From assembly GCA_030704615.1 (NCBI GenBank), contig CM060731.1, forward strand, positions 87,026,756-87,090,755: DNA of 64,000 nucleotides, read 5' to 3'. The stretch is from Takakia lepidozioides. Taxonomy: Eukaryota > Streptophyta > Takakiopsida > Takakiales > Takakiaceae. Positions within the stretch are counted from its first letter, which is position 1. Each line of letters starts with the position of its first letter. Both the position numbers and the translations under genes were made by a program. Below are positions 21,090-31,400 of this stretch, piece after piece. The notes below the pieces were generated by a model, which worked only from the letters and a program-made list of their open reading frames with translations, did not search any database and was not told where the DNA came from.

Positions 21090-21335
21090 AGTCTTCTCTC
21101 TCTCTCTCTCTTCTTCCATAGTTGTTTTGTAGTCTAGTTTTAGACTTAGCATGAAGTTCCACTTGTCCACACGCGTAAGGTTTTCCTTTGTATGGGTTTT
21201 GTCCCACCGGGTTTTCCCATGAAAGGTTTTTCACCCTGCGACGTTGGGGAACTTCATGGCGGGGTAACATCCTTATATTTTACCTCGCGGAGCTCGGATT
21301 TTTAAGGGGGGAGAAGCCTTGGCCCTTCACATATG

Positions 21336-21823
21336 TGATGGCTCATGTTCTCCTGGCCTGACTTTCAACCTATTCATTGCTGTCTGACAGGTTCATCCCA
21401 TGCCAGTAGTATTTACGGCGGGAGATCGTTATATACAGCCTGACCTATACTTGTTTGAGGTTATCCTAGAGCTTTGTGGCTGCATCTGGCCCCTTCATTG
21501 GTCTACGGGCCAGATCTGTTTGTAATCTAGGCATCCCGTGGCATGCTACCACGTGGGGGTATTGCCTCACCCTAGGTTTTGGGTATAAGCTTGTTTCTGA
21601 CCTTGAGTCAGGGCCCTTCTTCTCGTATGTACAACCTGGTGTACGGGCTTCTGGACATGCTCTGTGAGCTTTGGATGTGTGTGTGTTAGCTCTGCATATG
21701 CTGTACGTGGGATCCTCTACATGTTCATCTCTTTTCTCGTGCTGTAAAGCCCGCTCCTTCCGAGCTCTTACACCCCTAGTTTAACGTGCACTTGTGAGGA
21801 CGGGAGAATCTCATTCAAGCACA
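21336..21823 (+). repeat. 3' LTR of element 2
   Basis: It starts TGATGGCTCATGTTCTCC and ends AAGCACA, collinear with the 5' LTR. The polypurine tract ends 19 bases upstream, leaving CCTTGGCCCTTCACATATG in the gap. The true LTR may therefore start at the TG of TTGGCCC (about 21320), with the 5' LTR slightly truncated. Confidence 0.85.
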
Positions 21824-22030
21824 AAATAAGCCTTCACAGACTTACTGAATAGGTTGTAAAGATATCTAGAGTGCTTGGCCCTCTCTGGCTTTCTCTGGAT
21901 CCTGTCTCGCTTCCTTGCTGGGCCTTTTCCCCTCGTCCCTGTCTCTGGCACCTCGGTTGCGCTTGTTTGTTGCTGTTTGCTTCGGTCCTGGGGCATTTCT
22001 CCTCTGTAAGCCTTCACGGCCCTGTTGGTG

Positions 22031-22120
22031 TTTTTTTTTTTTTTTTTTCACAGAATAGGGGACAGTGGCCCTGATGCTCTATCCCCTGTTCTGATGGCCC
22101 TGGTTAATTTTATTATATAT
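22031..22120 (-). mobile_element. LINE-A 3' tail (minus strand)
   Basis: A run of 18 T at 22031-22048 is the poly(A) of a minus-strand insertion. It is followed by AGAATAGGGGACAGTGGCCC and a second CCCCTGTTCTGATGGCCCTGG copy, the CAGGG/CCCTG ending of LINE-A, then TTAATTTTATTATATATTAT. The ending is present twice here, suggesting a small duplication. Downstream, 22180-22900 shows no supported gene. Confidence 0.55.
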
Positions 22121-22929
22121 TATTGGTCCACAGACTCATCACTTTAATTATTAGTCTGGTCCCCCTCAGCCTAGACTAACCTCTAGGTTGGATTTCTCTT
22201 CAATCGGGGTATCTCCCCCCGGAAATTCCGTGTTCCAGGAACATGATTTCCTTCTTATGCATTGCAACTAGTCACTGTTCTCACACACACCGTAAGCGGT
22301 GATGCCGGGAACCCTACCTCTCAGATGGAGAGAAAGAACTAGTGGTACCGATTACTCTATCGAAAGACATCATTAACCTATCCAAGAATCACAAACCATA
22401 TCAACTGGACATAAGGGTGATCCTGGGGGAATTACCATAAATAGGCCTGTTCTCAAAAGAAAATGATGAGAAAGTCGTGGCAAGAGGTTTGACAAGGATC
22501 TTCCCTAATGCAGAACTACTGTATCTGTAATGAGGCCGCGAGACTTTAGTGGTTGGTTTCAAGTGTTTCCAATTAATGTCACGCTCAAACTCAGGTGACA
22601 CTGTGGAGGGTCGCACGGTGATCCCACCAGCAGAGGGGAGGGAGCTCAGTCCAAACACATATGTCCAGCGATGAGGTGTTGTAGATAAGACCATGTTTGC
22701 CCCAAGTGTCTTGGAACGTAGCATGAATGGTTGCTGCATTCCTCAAGTTCCGCTTGATATCTGCACATGTTTTAGACCAAACTTTTCTTGACTCCACCCC
22801 CAGATCATAGAAAACATTAGAAAGGAGGGCAGAAATGGTGGAAGTCTCTCCAGAGAAAGTTCTTACAGCAAGCTTTCCATAAGTGCCAAGGCTAAGTGTT
22901 AGGAGAGGGAGCGCTAGGGAGAGGGAGCG

Positions 22930-23035
22930 CTCGAGATGGAGGCTTTGGAGAGATATGAGCAAGCGATGCGGGAAGGATGAAGACCAAATCGTGGCCCATG
23001 TCCTCTTGTTGCAAGCGTTCCTGGTGTCAGGGTCC
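22930..23035 (+). pseudogene. Short PPR relic
   Basis: The frame reads MEALERYEQAMREG at 22938-22979, the helix shared with ALETYEQMSREG of the PPR relic at 23.8 kb. Nothing else of a PPR protein can be followed around it. It may be the left edge of the PPR-derived block. Confidence 0.35.
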
Positions 23036-23517
23036 AAATACAGAAGTAGAGGTTAGAAAAAGGCGGGGCATTAAAGTTATCCGTTAAGTGACCAGCCCTT
23101 CCGCCCCTTAATACATCCCCACTATACCTCTCCTCAGCACTTTGCGCGTATCCAGGAAGTCATGCAGAAAAGACGGCAGCGGGGCCACGCACAGGTGCGC
23201 ACACGTGTTCTCCTTAAAGTCAGCATATATTCTCCTTGAATCAGCATGGACCCTGCCCCAGCCTCATGCCCGCTTGGTTCCACGCCGCGCCACGTACCTC
23301 GAGAGGAAAGCCAAAAACCAAACGCATGATGAAACTCGTTTTGCTCTCATTTTGGTGCTATTTTGAGTTTGGTCATGTCTTTTTTTTGCTTGTATTTTAA
23401 TCCCCTGCTCTTTTGACATTTATTGCACTTCAACCTCTCTTTTGGCCAAATTGGCCTAACTCACCCTCCATCCCCTGTACTTAACGGATAACTTTATTAT
23501 GTGCTAAGCCGATAGAG

Positions 23518-24258
23518 ATGCTGGCAGGCCGCATTCGCCTGAGTGGCAATGGAAATGCGTGTGTAAGCATGGCAGCCCGAAAAGGGGCAAAGAGGTCCAT
23601 GGTGACATCATCTAAGCTGGAATTGGACCAGATGTCATTGCGAACAATACCATGGTGGACATGTATGCCAAATGTGGAAACTGCAAAGGGAGAGTTTGAC
23701 AACATGGCTGAACGAGATGTTGTCTCATGGAACACGCTAATCACAGGATATGGCCAACATGTGTGCGAGATGAGGGCATTGGAGACATATGAGCAAATGT
23801 CGCGGGAAGGGGTGCAGCCTGACTGGGTCACGTTCATTTGTGTTTGCAATGCATGTGCAAACCTGGCAGCCCTGAAAACCTGGAGACCTGGAGACCTGGT
23901 AAAGGGCAAAGAGATCCATCGTGACATCGTCAAAGCTGGAACTGTACCAGATGTCATTCTGAACAATACCCTCGTGGACATGTATGCCAAACGTGGGAGC
24001 ATTGAAGATGCAAAAGGAATGTTCAACAATATGGCTGAGCGAAATGTGGTGTCGTGGAACGTGGCGATTGCAGGACGTGCACAACAGGGGCGGGGATTGG
24101 AGGTTTTGGAGACCTATGAGCAAATGATGTGGGAGGGGGTGAAGCCCGACCACATTACGTTTGTTTGCGTTTGCAATGCATGTGCGAGCCTGCTGGAGAA
24201 GGGCAAAGAGGTCCATGGTTGCATCGTCAAAGCTGGAACACAAGGTCGAGGACAACGT
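23518..24258 (+). pseudogene. PPR (PLS-type) fragment
   Basis: From the ATG at 23518 about 247 codons read as PPR repeats: FDNMAERDVVSWNTLITGYG, ALETYEQMSREGVQPDWVTF, KGKEIHRDIVKAGTVPDVIL, NNTLVDMYAKRGSIEDAKGM, FNNMAERNVVSWNVAIAG, and a further VKPDHITFVCVCNACASLLE. These are the alternating P, L and S motifs of plant organelle RNA-binding PPR proteins. It lacks a targeting leader and any E/DYW domain. The frame runs into a 103-base repeat at 24259 and ends at 24324. It is too short for a working PPR protein (usually more than 400 residues) and is surrounded by more relics, so I call it a fragment. Confidence 0.8.
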
Positions 24259-24360
24259 GGTGAGGGCACCTTCTTTTTCAACCTATTTCAGCCTGTTTTT
24301 CCCTCTCATCAGACTCGGCCCTGAGATGCATATTGAATTCTGTAAGTTAGCTCGTTGGCT
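24259..24360 (+). repeat. Single copy of a 103-bp dispersed repeat
   Basis: It matches the tandem copies at 53621-53875, with shared text GGTGAGGGCACCTTCTT, CCCTCTCATCAGACTCGGCC and TTGAATTCTGTAAGTTAG. Here it replaces the end of the PPR fragment. Confidence 0.75.
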
Positions 24361-24419
24361 TCTGAAAGAGGATCAAGAGAGGGAGTCCATAATGCCTCTT
24401 CTGGCTCTTCTGGGCATGT

Positions 24420-24692
24420 GAACATGCTTCGTGAGGCAGGCAGACTGAAAAAGGCTCTACAGACTTTAAACCAAGGAGCATTTCAGCAGATTCAGATATG
24501 TATGTCTGTCTCTTGCTTAAGTGCATCAAGATGAAAGGTCTGGAAGCTGGAAAGCAGGTGCACACCCACATTATCCAAAGTGGATTCACGCCAAGTGTTT
24601 TTCTCCTCAACACCCTTGTCAACATGTATGTTAAGTGCGGGAGCATCATGAAAGCTCACCAAGTGTTCAACGGAATGCCTAACAATCTTTGA
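24420..24692 (+). pseudogene. Second PPR fragment
   Basis: The frame from about 24495 reads MYVCLLLKCIKMKGLEAGKQ, VHTHIIQSGFTPSVFLLN, TLVNMYVKCGSIMKAHQVF and NGMPNN, the L and S motifs of a PLS PPR protein. Just upstream, in another frame, is MLREAGRLKKALQTLNQGAF, which looks like the N-terminal part. A stop at 24690 and frameshifts on both sides make it a relic of a different PPR gene from the one at 23.5 kb. Confidence 0.7.
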
Positions 24693-24833
24693 TCACGTGG
24701 AATACAATGTTGGGGTGGTAGGAATGCATGGGTGTGGTAGGAATGCTTTGGAGACATATGAGCAAATGCTGCGCGAAGGGGTTTGTGTTTGTGTCTGTTT
24801 GTGTTTGCAATGTGTGTGCAAGCTTGGGATGAC

Positions 24834-25640
24834 ATTCTGAACAGTGCCCTGGTGGACAGGTCTACCAAATGCGGGTGCGTAGAGGATGCAAAGGGAGTGT
24901 GGGGCAGACCTGGAAAAGGGGGAAGAGGTGCATAGTGACATTGTCAAAAGTTGGAATTGTACCTTATGTCATTCTGAACAGTGCCCTGGTGGACAGGTCT
25001 ACCAAATGCGGGTGCGTAGAGGATGCAAAGGGAGTGTGGGGCAGACCTGGACAAGGGGGAAGAGGTCCATGGTGACATTGTCAAAAGCTGGAATTGTACT
25101 TATGTCATTCTGAATAGTGCCCTGGTGGACAGGTCTGCCAAATGCGGGTGCCTAGAGGATGCAAAGGGAGTGTGGGGCAGACCTGGAAAAGGGGGAAGAG
25201 GTCCATGGTGACATTGTCAAAAGCTGGAATTGCACCTTATGTCATTCTGAACAGTGCCCTGGTGACAGGTCTGATGCAAAGGGAGTGTGGGGCAGACCTG
25301 GAAAAGGGGGAAGAGGTCCATGGTGACATTGTCAAAAGCTGGAATTGTACCTTATGTCTTTCTGAACAGTGCCCTGGTGACAGGTCTGATGCAAAGGGAG
25401 TGTTGGGCAGACCTGGAAAAGGGGGAAGAGGTCCATGGTGACATTGTCAAAAGCTGGAATTATACCTTATGTCATTCTGAATAGTGCCCTGGTGACAGGT
25501 CTGCCAAATGCGGGTGCATAGAGGATGCAAAGGGAGTGTTCGGCATACCTGGAAAAGGGGGAAGAGGTCGACATTGTCAAAAGCTGGAATTGTACTTATG
25601 TCATTCTAAATAGTGCCCTGGTGGACATGTCTGCCTTCTT
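24834..25640 (+). repeat. Tandem array of a PPR-derived 137-bp unit
   Basis: ATTCTGAACAGTGCCCTGG or a near variant starts at about 24834, 24971, 25107, 25244, 25359, 25474 and 25603, so the periods are 137, 136, 137, 115, 115 and 129 bases. The unit encodes the PPR piece VILNSALVDRSTKCGCVEDA followed by EEVHGDIVKSW in the neighbouring frame. Because 137 is not a multiple of three, every copy shifts frame and no long PPR protein can result. The 115-base units lack about 22 bases around ACCAAATGCGGGTGC. The short open frames here are products of the array. Confidence 0.85.
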
Positions 25641-25995
25641 ACCGGATGCGTGACAAAAAGGTTGGATTCTCGACACTCAAAGGCGTTGGAGAAGACAGTG
25701 TCCTTAGGACACTGACGATATCTTACAAAAAACAATCCGTATAGACGTGCAACGACACATTTCAATGGGTTCATTGAATGAGGAACGACACCACGACCTG
25801 TTATAGCGAAAGAGACTTTGCAATTTGTGCAAGAGTACAATGACTTCATTGTGGAGAGGAAGATTAGGAGGTGTCGGAGATCCAGCCAAGGAGCATGGGG
25901 TGAAGCGTCGAAGCATTCTTTGGGATTTACCATAGATAGAAAGCCCCCCAAAACTAGTGGAGATATATCTTTTACAGTTATGTCTTTTCTGATGA
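25640..25995. other. No recognisable gene
   Basis: Unique-looking DNA with short open frames on both strands and no motif I can support. It separates the PPR array from the perfect inverted repeat. Confidence 0.4.
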
Positions 25996-26058
25996 AGGTA
26001 CATCAGGATCTTCACTCCTTTTTAGGTGCTGAAAAGGAGTGAAGATCCTGATGTACCT
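25996..26058. other. Perfect 27-bp inverted repeat with 9-base loop
   Basis: Arms 25996-26022 and 26032-26058 are exact reverse complements (the left arm begins AGGTACATCAGGATC) around the loop TAGGTGCTG. A transcript from either strand would fold into an unbroken 27-pair stem. Confidence 0.9.
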
Positions 26059-26335
26059 AGGTTCTCATCTTGAGGGAGGAGCCAATAAATTCACTCAATA
26101 ACCAGTGGATATTGACACTATAATAACCTGACAGGTAATTAACACTACAATAACCCGAGCTAATGGCCGCTGAAAATATGATAACCAACGGGTGTTAGAA
26201 TTTTAGAATTTGTTTAATAACCAGAACCAGTGGTAATAAGATTTGCAAATTTCGTAATATCTGGAACTGGCGGTTAAAGAAAAAAACTGATAACCGCCCA
26301 ACACTGGAGCAAACTACCGCGACACAACTTAGCCC

Positions 26336-27376
26336 TTAACCCCTAAAGGACGAGAGGTGTTTTTGGGTATTTGGACAATTCCGGGACCCACCCTCACACG
26401 TCAGCGGCTACCTGCCCACCAACGTTCATCCACGTGGATGAACCGTACAAACTGCTTCCTACCTACAAGATGCACAAGCCCCCCAAATTTAGGGAGATTC
26501 CACCGTATAGTTTGGGAGATTATAACATTTGAAGACGGTGCATTTTTTTGAAAATGGAAAAAACAAAGCAAAAGTTCATGTTTGACCAAGCAAATTATCC
26601 ATGATCCCAAACTTTCCTGGGAGAGAAAGTGCTATATTCCTGTGAAGTGCACAATCCCAAACCCTCACACCAAATTTCACCCCAATCTGCCAAAATGAAA
26701 TGGGGGGTGCTTTGTATGTGATTGGAATGGGGTCCAAAAAGAAAATTTGCAAAGGAAATGGTATAGGCCCCATTGGGACCCCAAATTCTCCTTCATTTGG
26801 GAATTCCAACGGTCAGTCCATCATAGGCCAAGAACTACACAAGCCTGCCCAAGAATTTCCCAAAAATTCCCTAAATTGCATTTGGGATGTGGGATTTGGT
26901 GAAATTTCCGGCCTCCTCCAGGTCAGGCAATCGGTGGCCGGAATTTCGCCTGAATCCGTCGACGTTTTCCGGGCCACGTCAAGGTTTCCCATTATTTGCC
27001 AGGGCCAGCTCATTCGAGCCGTCCCCGTGTTCGTCGGCGTTTTGGGGAGGGCCTCACAAGCAGCCGACTCCAACCCTGCATTGCCCCCCGCCGCAAAATC
27101 CCACCCGCGTGGCCGCTGCCACCTGCCACGTCGACGGTCAACTGCAATGCCCCCCCCCCCCCCTCCACCCAAAATCCTGCAATTTCCAAACTTCAAAAAA
27201 TTCCTGACGGCGGAGTTTTCCTCTGTTGGGGGCGTCATAAAGACCTGCGTGTGCAGCTCGTTTTGCGCTACATTTTTCGTTCAAGCCACTCGTTCATCAG
27301 ACTTCATCCGTGCTGCTACGGATGGATGAAAAATCGGGCCGACCCGATTCTGGTCGGCTCGTCGTTTAGGGGTTAA
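26336..27376. mobile_element. piggyBac-like non-autonomous element (TTAA ends)
   Basis: The left end reads TTAA-CCCCTAAAGGACGAG (26336-26354). The right end reads CTCGTCGTTTAGGGG-TTAA (27358-27376). The 15-base terminal inverted repeats differ at one position, start with CCC, and are flanked by TTAA on both sides, the hallmark of piggyBac-superfamily insertion. The 1.04-kb interior has no transposase; the open frames at 26700-27329 are low-complexity and Pro-rich around a C-run at 27147-27159. A hairpin CATCCGT...ACGGATG lies at 27306-27325. Confidence 0.65.
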
Positions 27377-28432
27377 AAGCCAAAAGAAGCCTAAAAGGGA
27401 AGGGGAGCCACAGCTTGAGCCTCAGACTGTTCCAGGCCTGCACACTGGGGTTGGATGCGATATCCACCTACCATGGGCAGCCAAGGAAAAGAAAACGCAC
27501 AAACAAATATCATCACCCAGATGATGATATTTGATCAAAGGCGATCTCGCCAAGCTACCTCAAACCTATGTGGTTATGCAGATGGTGTGCTTGTAAGACC
27601 TGAATGAAATGGAGAATCTAGTGGATTTGACTTTCATTTCATAGCAAGACAGATTATAGAGTATTGCACCCAAACATAAACACATCTAGAGGAACTGCAT
27701 CTCAAAGCTTGAGCTCTACAGTACCAACACCAGATAGCAGGCCCCCATTATTAACCAAAAATGAGTTGGAAGAATGATGTACTAATGGAGAACTTGTATC
27801 TGTGCAGTCTGATCTCTCATAACTGCAGAGCTCGCGTGGGAAACACTTCTGAATGGCCCATTCACATTTAAGTCAGAATAACATGAATATGCAAGTTTTA
27901 CTCCACACAGCCAGAAAGACATGGCCATCCCAAGAAATTGAGAATAATAGGATGGAGCAGCTCAACTGACCTCTCCCATGTCCAATTCACAAATCACAGT
28001 ATGTGACTGCAACGCACCTGTGTTCATCTAATCTGGTCCATGCATTTTTAAATGACAACATTTGAATGAAAGCCACAACATACTAACACGTCTGTTTGTT
28101 TTAGACATTGGCCAGAAGACAAGATTATGTTGAAAATCTAAGGGACACTCTGTCAACGGATTCCAACTCGTTTGACACAAACACTTTGAAAAAATTACAT
28201 CAGCCAACCTGTCGGACTCAAAAGAAAAATTCACATTATCTCCCTCTGGCCATAGACCCAACCCTGACCTGCTTATAGTCAACAAGGGTATCCACAAGTA
28301 GTGTCCACTATCACACTACTTGCCACCAGGTCAAGTAATTCCTCCCGTGCAAACCAATACTGCAGATAACCTTCATCATCAACATAATTACCATGTGGTT
28401 GATGGACTCCTTTTGTCTCCCTCAGAAGAACC
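27377..28432. other. Non-coding stretch downstream of coiled-coil gene
   Basis: No supported coding region on either strand. The part next to 28433 should hold the 3' UTR and polyadenylation site of the minus-strand coiled-coil gene. Confidence 0.4.
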
Positions 28433-31400
28433 TCACTTCAGTCGTGGAATGCTAAAAGCTTCAGTGAAGATGTTTGTTCTTTGGGCCAGGCTGGTTGATG
28501 TCATGAGGAGCTTGGGAGGGAGAAACTGCTGGTCAGCATCACCTAGCCCACTCTTGCATGGCCGCTTGTGTTTTCTGGTCCTGCTTGTTTGCTCTGCAGG
28601 GACAACAGACAAAGGTGGCCTCATCTTTCCCTGCAAACAACCAAACTTATCAAAACCTGCATCATTCTCAAGAGGTCTCCAGTTTGTATTGTTTTATTTT
28701 TGGCACTAGCCTCTGGCTTCTGTCAGTGAGGTTTTCTCTCACCATGTTAGTTAGGGGTGCCTGTGAAACTTGACGAGATCAAAGGATTCTCCAGGGCACA
28801 AGACTTTGGTGGCTTCTATCTTAAATGCAATTGATCTATAAAGCAGTCAAATGTAGTGGAGACGTAGGTAATGGGAAGCAGTAGAGATTTCAGCGCAGTA
28901 GACTGTTGCTTGCTGCGTTCTCCCAAGCTTACCCGCCTTCTCCCCAAGGACTGCTTTTCAGGTACCTCAGATGAGAGCCAGGCAGTCGTAGGCTTCAGGG
29001 GTGGTTCAATATAAGCCGTTGTCATCTGTCTACCTTCCCTTTGTCTGGGTATGGTGTGTGGGGCCTGCAGTACATTCAGAATCATGAGTTCCGGTGCAAT
29101 CAGGGGAGAATCTATGGATCATGGACCTGAAATGCTCTAAGAGTACAATGAACGCTCTCTGTAAACATATAGGGGAGGCACTGCAAGAGAATGTACTCAT
29201 AAGACGTTTGCTGTAGCCTTAATAGACCCTGCGGGATCACTCTCTGGTAGTGGGACACACCTTGGTATAGACAACAGGCACTGCGAGAGGGTTAGAGGGA
29301 GAGAAGAAAGAAAAACGGGCTTCCAGGGCTCAACGGGCTCAGGTATACAAAAGTAGAGCAAACAAAAACGACAGAAAATAAACCCTACCTACAGAAACTA
29401 AATAATATTGACGGCCAATGGAAGCTCAAATAGGTTATGGTACGATTTTACCACAACCAAAGAACACCAAGAGAAAAACGATGAACTGCTCCCCAAAGAT
29501 GGAGCACTGCACGAGGTTATGCAGCTAAGCAATGATGATCCTCAAAATTGAATGCATTTGCCAAGGATGGGCAGCCTTTGAAAGTTCACTGCTCTGCCTA
29601 GTCAATCTGTGAACCAACTCCAAAATTCCTTAAAGCCTATATATTTATGGAACTATAGCTTTTTGGTGAAGCTCATGCATTCCCATGTCCCTTGCACATG
29701 GACTTCTCTAACATCCTGTCTGCTCAACTTGTCCTTGTCCTGGTTCGTGAGAAGTAACCCTGGCGGCATATCAAAAATTTGCGGAGAGAGAAAGGAAAAA
29801 ACTTTAGAGCATCCATGGGAAGCTCAAAGAGCTTATGGGAAAATGAAATGAGAAGACTGGACATAATACTGGGGCCCTGACAACCAGCCACCATTACCAT
29901 AAAATTAAAATTCACCGTTGAGTGATTCCTTAATTTGAAGAGCCCTACGTAAATGCACCGCACAGCATCTCTGATCCTTGTAACACAAAACTAGACAGAC
30001 ACACCAAGAAACAGGAATTTATAACATCAGGAAAATCCCATAGGGACAAGAGCATCCAAGCATCAACCCGACTGACTGACATGCTTGGGGCTTGAGGCAA
30101 GATACACTGGTTTGGTGACTTCCCAGGAACATCTCTTGATGGAACAAAGGCGCAAGCGTGTCATGGTTCAGGATTGGGGGTTCCATCCCGACATGCTCAT
30201 TTCTTTCTCCAACAAAAGAACAGAAGGTTTTCGGATCAGCTTACTTTTTGGGTGCTTGGTCCATGGCTATGTATCTGAGTTGATTTTACATTGGTCATGG
30301 ATGCCAGCTCCCGTGCAACTTTGAGATTACGACTAGTTACATCCTTCCTCTCTACATCCCTCACAACCTTCTCCAGGGTCTGCATGTTGTACACAAGACA
30401 CTGAAAGCCGTAACTCCAGGTAAAAGCACACACATTCCAGTCTCCAAGGTCCTATATCTGTGCCTTTGTTCACATTCAGCCCTTGCAGGTACCACAAAGA
30501 TATCACCGCAGGGTTGCACAAAACTATACAGCACATAGAGGTAATATTTATATCCTACATATATTGCAATACAGAAAAGTCCATATTTTATGTTGCCTGC
30601 TGCAATGACAAGGGTCGACCACAAATTACTTGTTTGGAACAATTTTTCATCCAGAGGGTTCAAGGTTAGATCACGTCACTGGCACAGAAGTAACACGATT
30701 ACACACCCATTGATTTGTCCCTCTTGACCAGTGGCATTCGCTACCAGATCCGAATCCCTCTCAGGTACCCTGAAAACAGATGTTTGATGGTGAGAGTCCC
30801 TCATAATCGGAACCAGAAATATGGTCCTCACCTTATCATCTTTTCTCTGTTTCTCCAACTCACTGCAGCGGACTCTCAGATTCTCATTTTCCTGCCTCAA
30901 ATCCTCCAGCAATTGCATAATCTTCTCCACTTTGCAATCCTCTTCACAGATAAGCCTGGCAGCTCTGACACGGCGCTCTTCCATCTCCTTCAGACGTAGC
31001 CAAGTCAGAGACAAAAAAGGACAATTCTCCTTCCTAGCTACTATCAGTGCTGAAATTTGAAGACTTCTAGAGAAATGAGAATTCTTGCAGCTCCTTTCTC
31101 TCTTTGCTGCAAGTTGAGTCTATGGTGAATGAGGCACCTACAGAAAACATCATCTTGTGAGTACATTCTCTCTCTCTCTGATTCTTTAGTAAGTTTGCAA
31201 AAGAAAAAGGCTCTTTTTTAAGATCAGGATTGTAAAATGGATTTGATATTGTAATTGGATTTGTCAGCCACGTCCTTGGCAACTAACTGTATCTGTTAGG
31301 GTTAAGCCTTGATGTTTGAAAAAAAAAGGTGCGGCCGTCACAATGTTAGGGCCTCCGAGCATGCTTGCCACTTCTCTCCCTTCACAGCTAAGCTTATAAA

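Larger units (their letters stand above)
13094..21823 (+). mobile_element. Full-length Ty3-type LTR retrotransposon (element 2)
   Basis: Two similar direct repeats bound the element: a 5' LTR at 13094-13606 and a 3' LTR at 21336-21823, both TGATGGCTCAT...CAAGCACA. Between them lie gag with a CCHC knuckle, protease, a dUTPase-like segment, RT, RNase H and integrase in the Ty3 order, and a polypurine tract (AAGGGGGGAGAAG, 21304-21316). No matching target-site duplication is evident. There is no integrase chromodomain. Many stops and frameshifts make it defective, while LTR identity is still high, with differences mainly short tandem duplications. Confidence 0.9.

Noticed and set aside
21840-22030. 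Short frames around 21811-22074
   Set aside because: Biased pyrimidine-rich DNA between a 3' LTR and a LINE tail; no motif on either strand.
22401-23037. Two overlapping minus-strand frames of 112 and 148 codons
   Set aside because: No recognisable motif. Part of the region reads as a PPR helix on the opposite strand, so these are probably antisense shadows.
23481-24255. Long minus-strand frames of 182 and 172 codons
   Set aside because: They are antisense to clear PPR motifs on the plus strand.
26700-27376. Plus-strand frames of 209 and 126 codons inside the TTAA element
   Set aside because: Pro- and Ser-rich, overlapping in several frames and on both strands, with no transposase motif; treated as chance.
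31069-31160. Possible extra exon of the coiled-coil gene after an acceptor near 31140
   Set aside because: The open part stops quickly in every frame and no donor fits the required phase.
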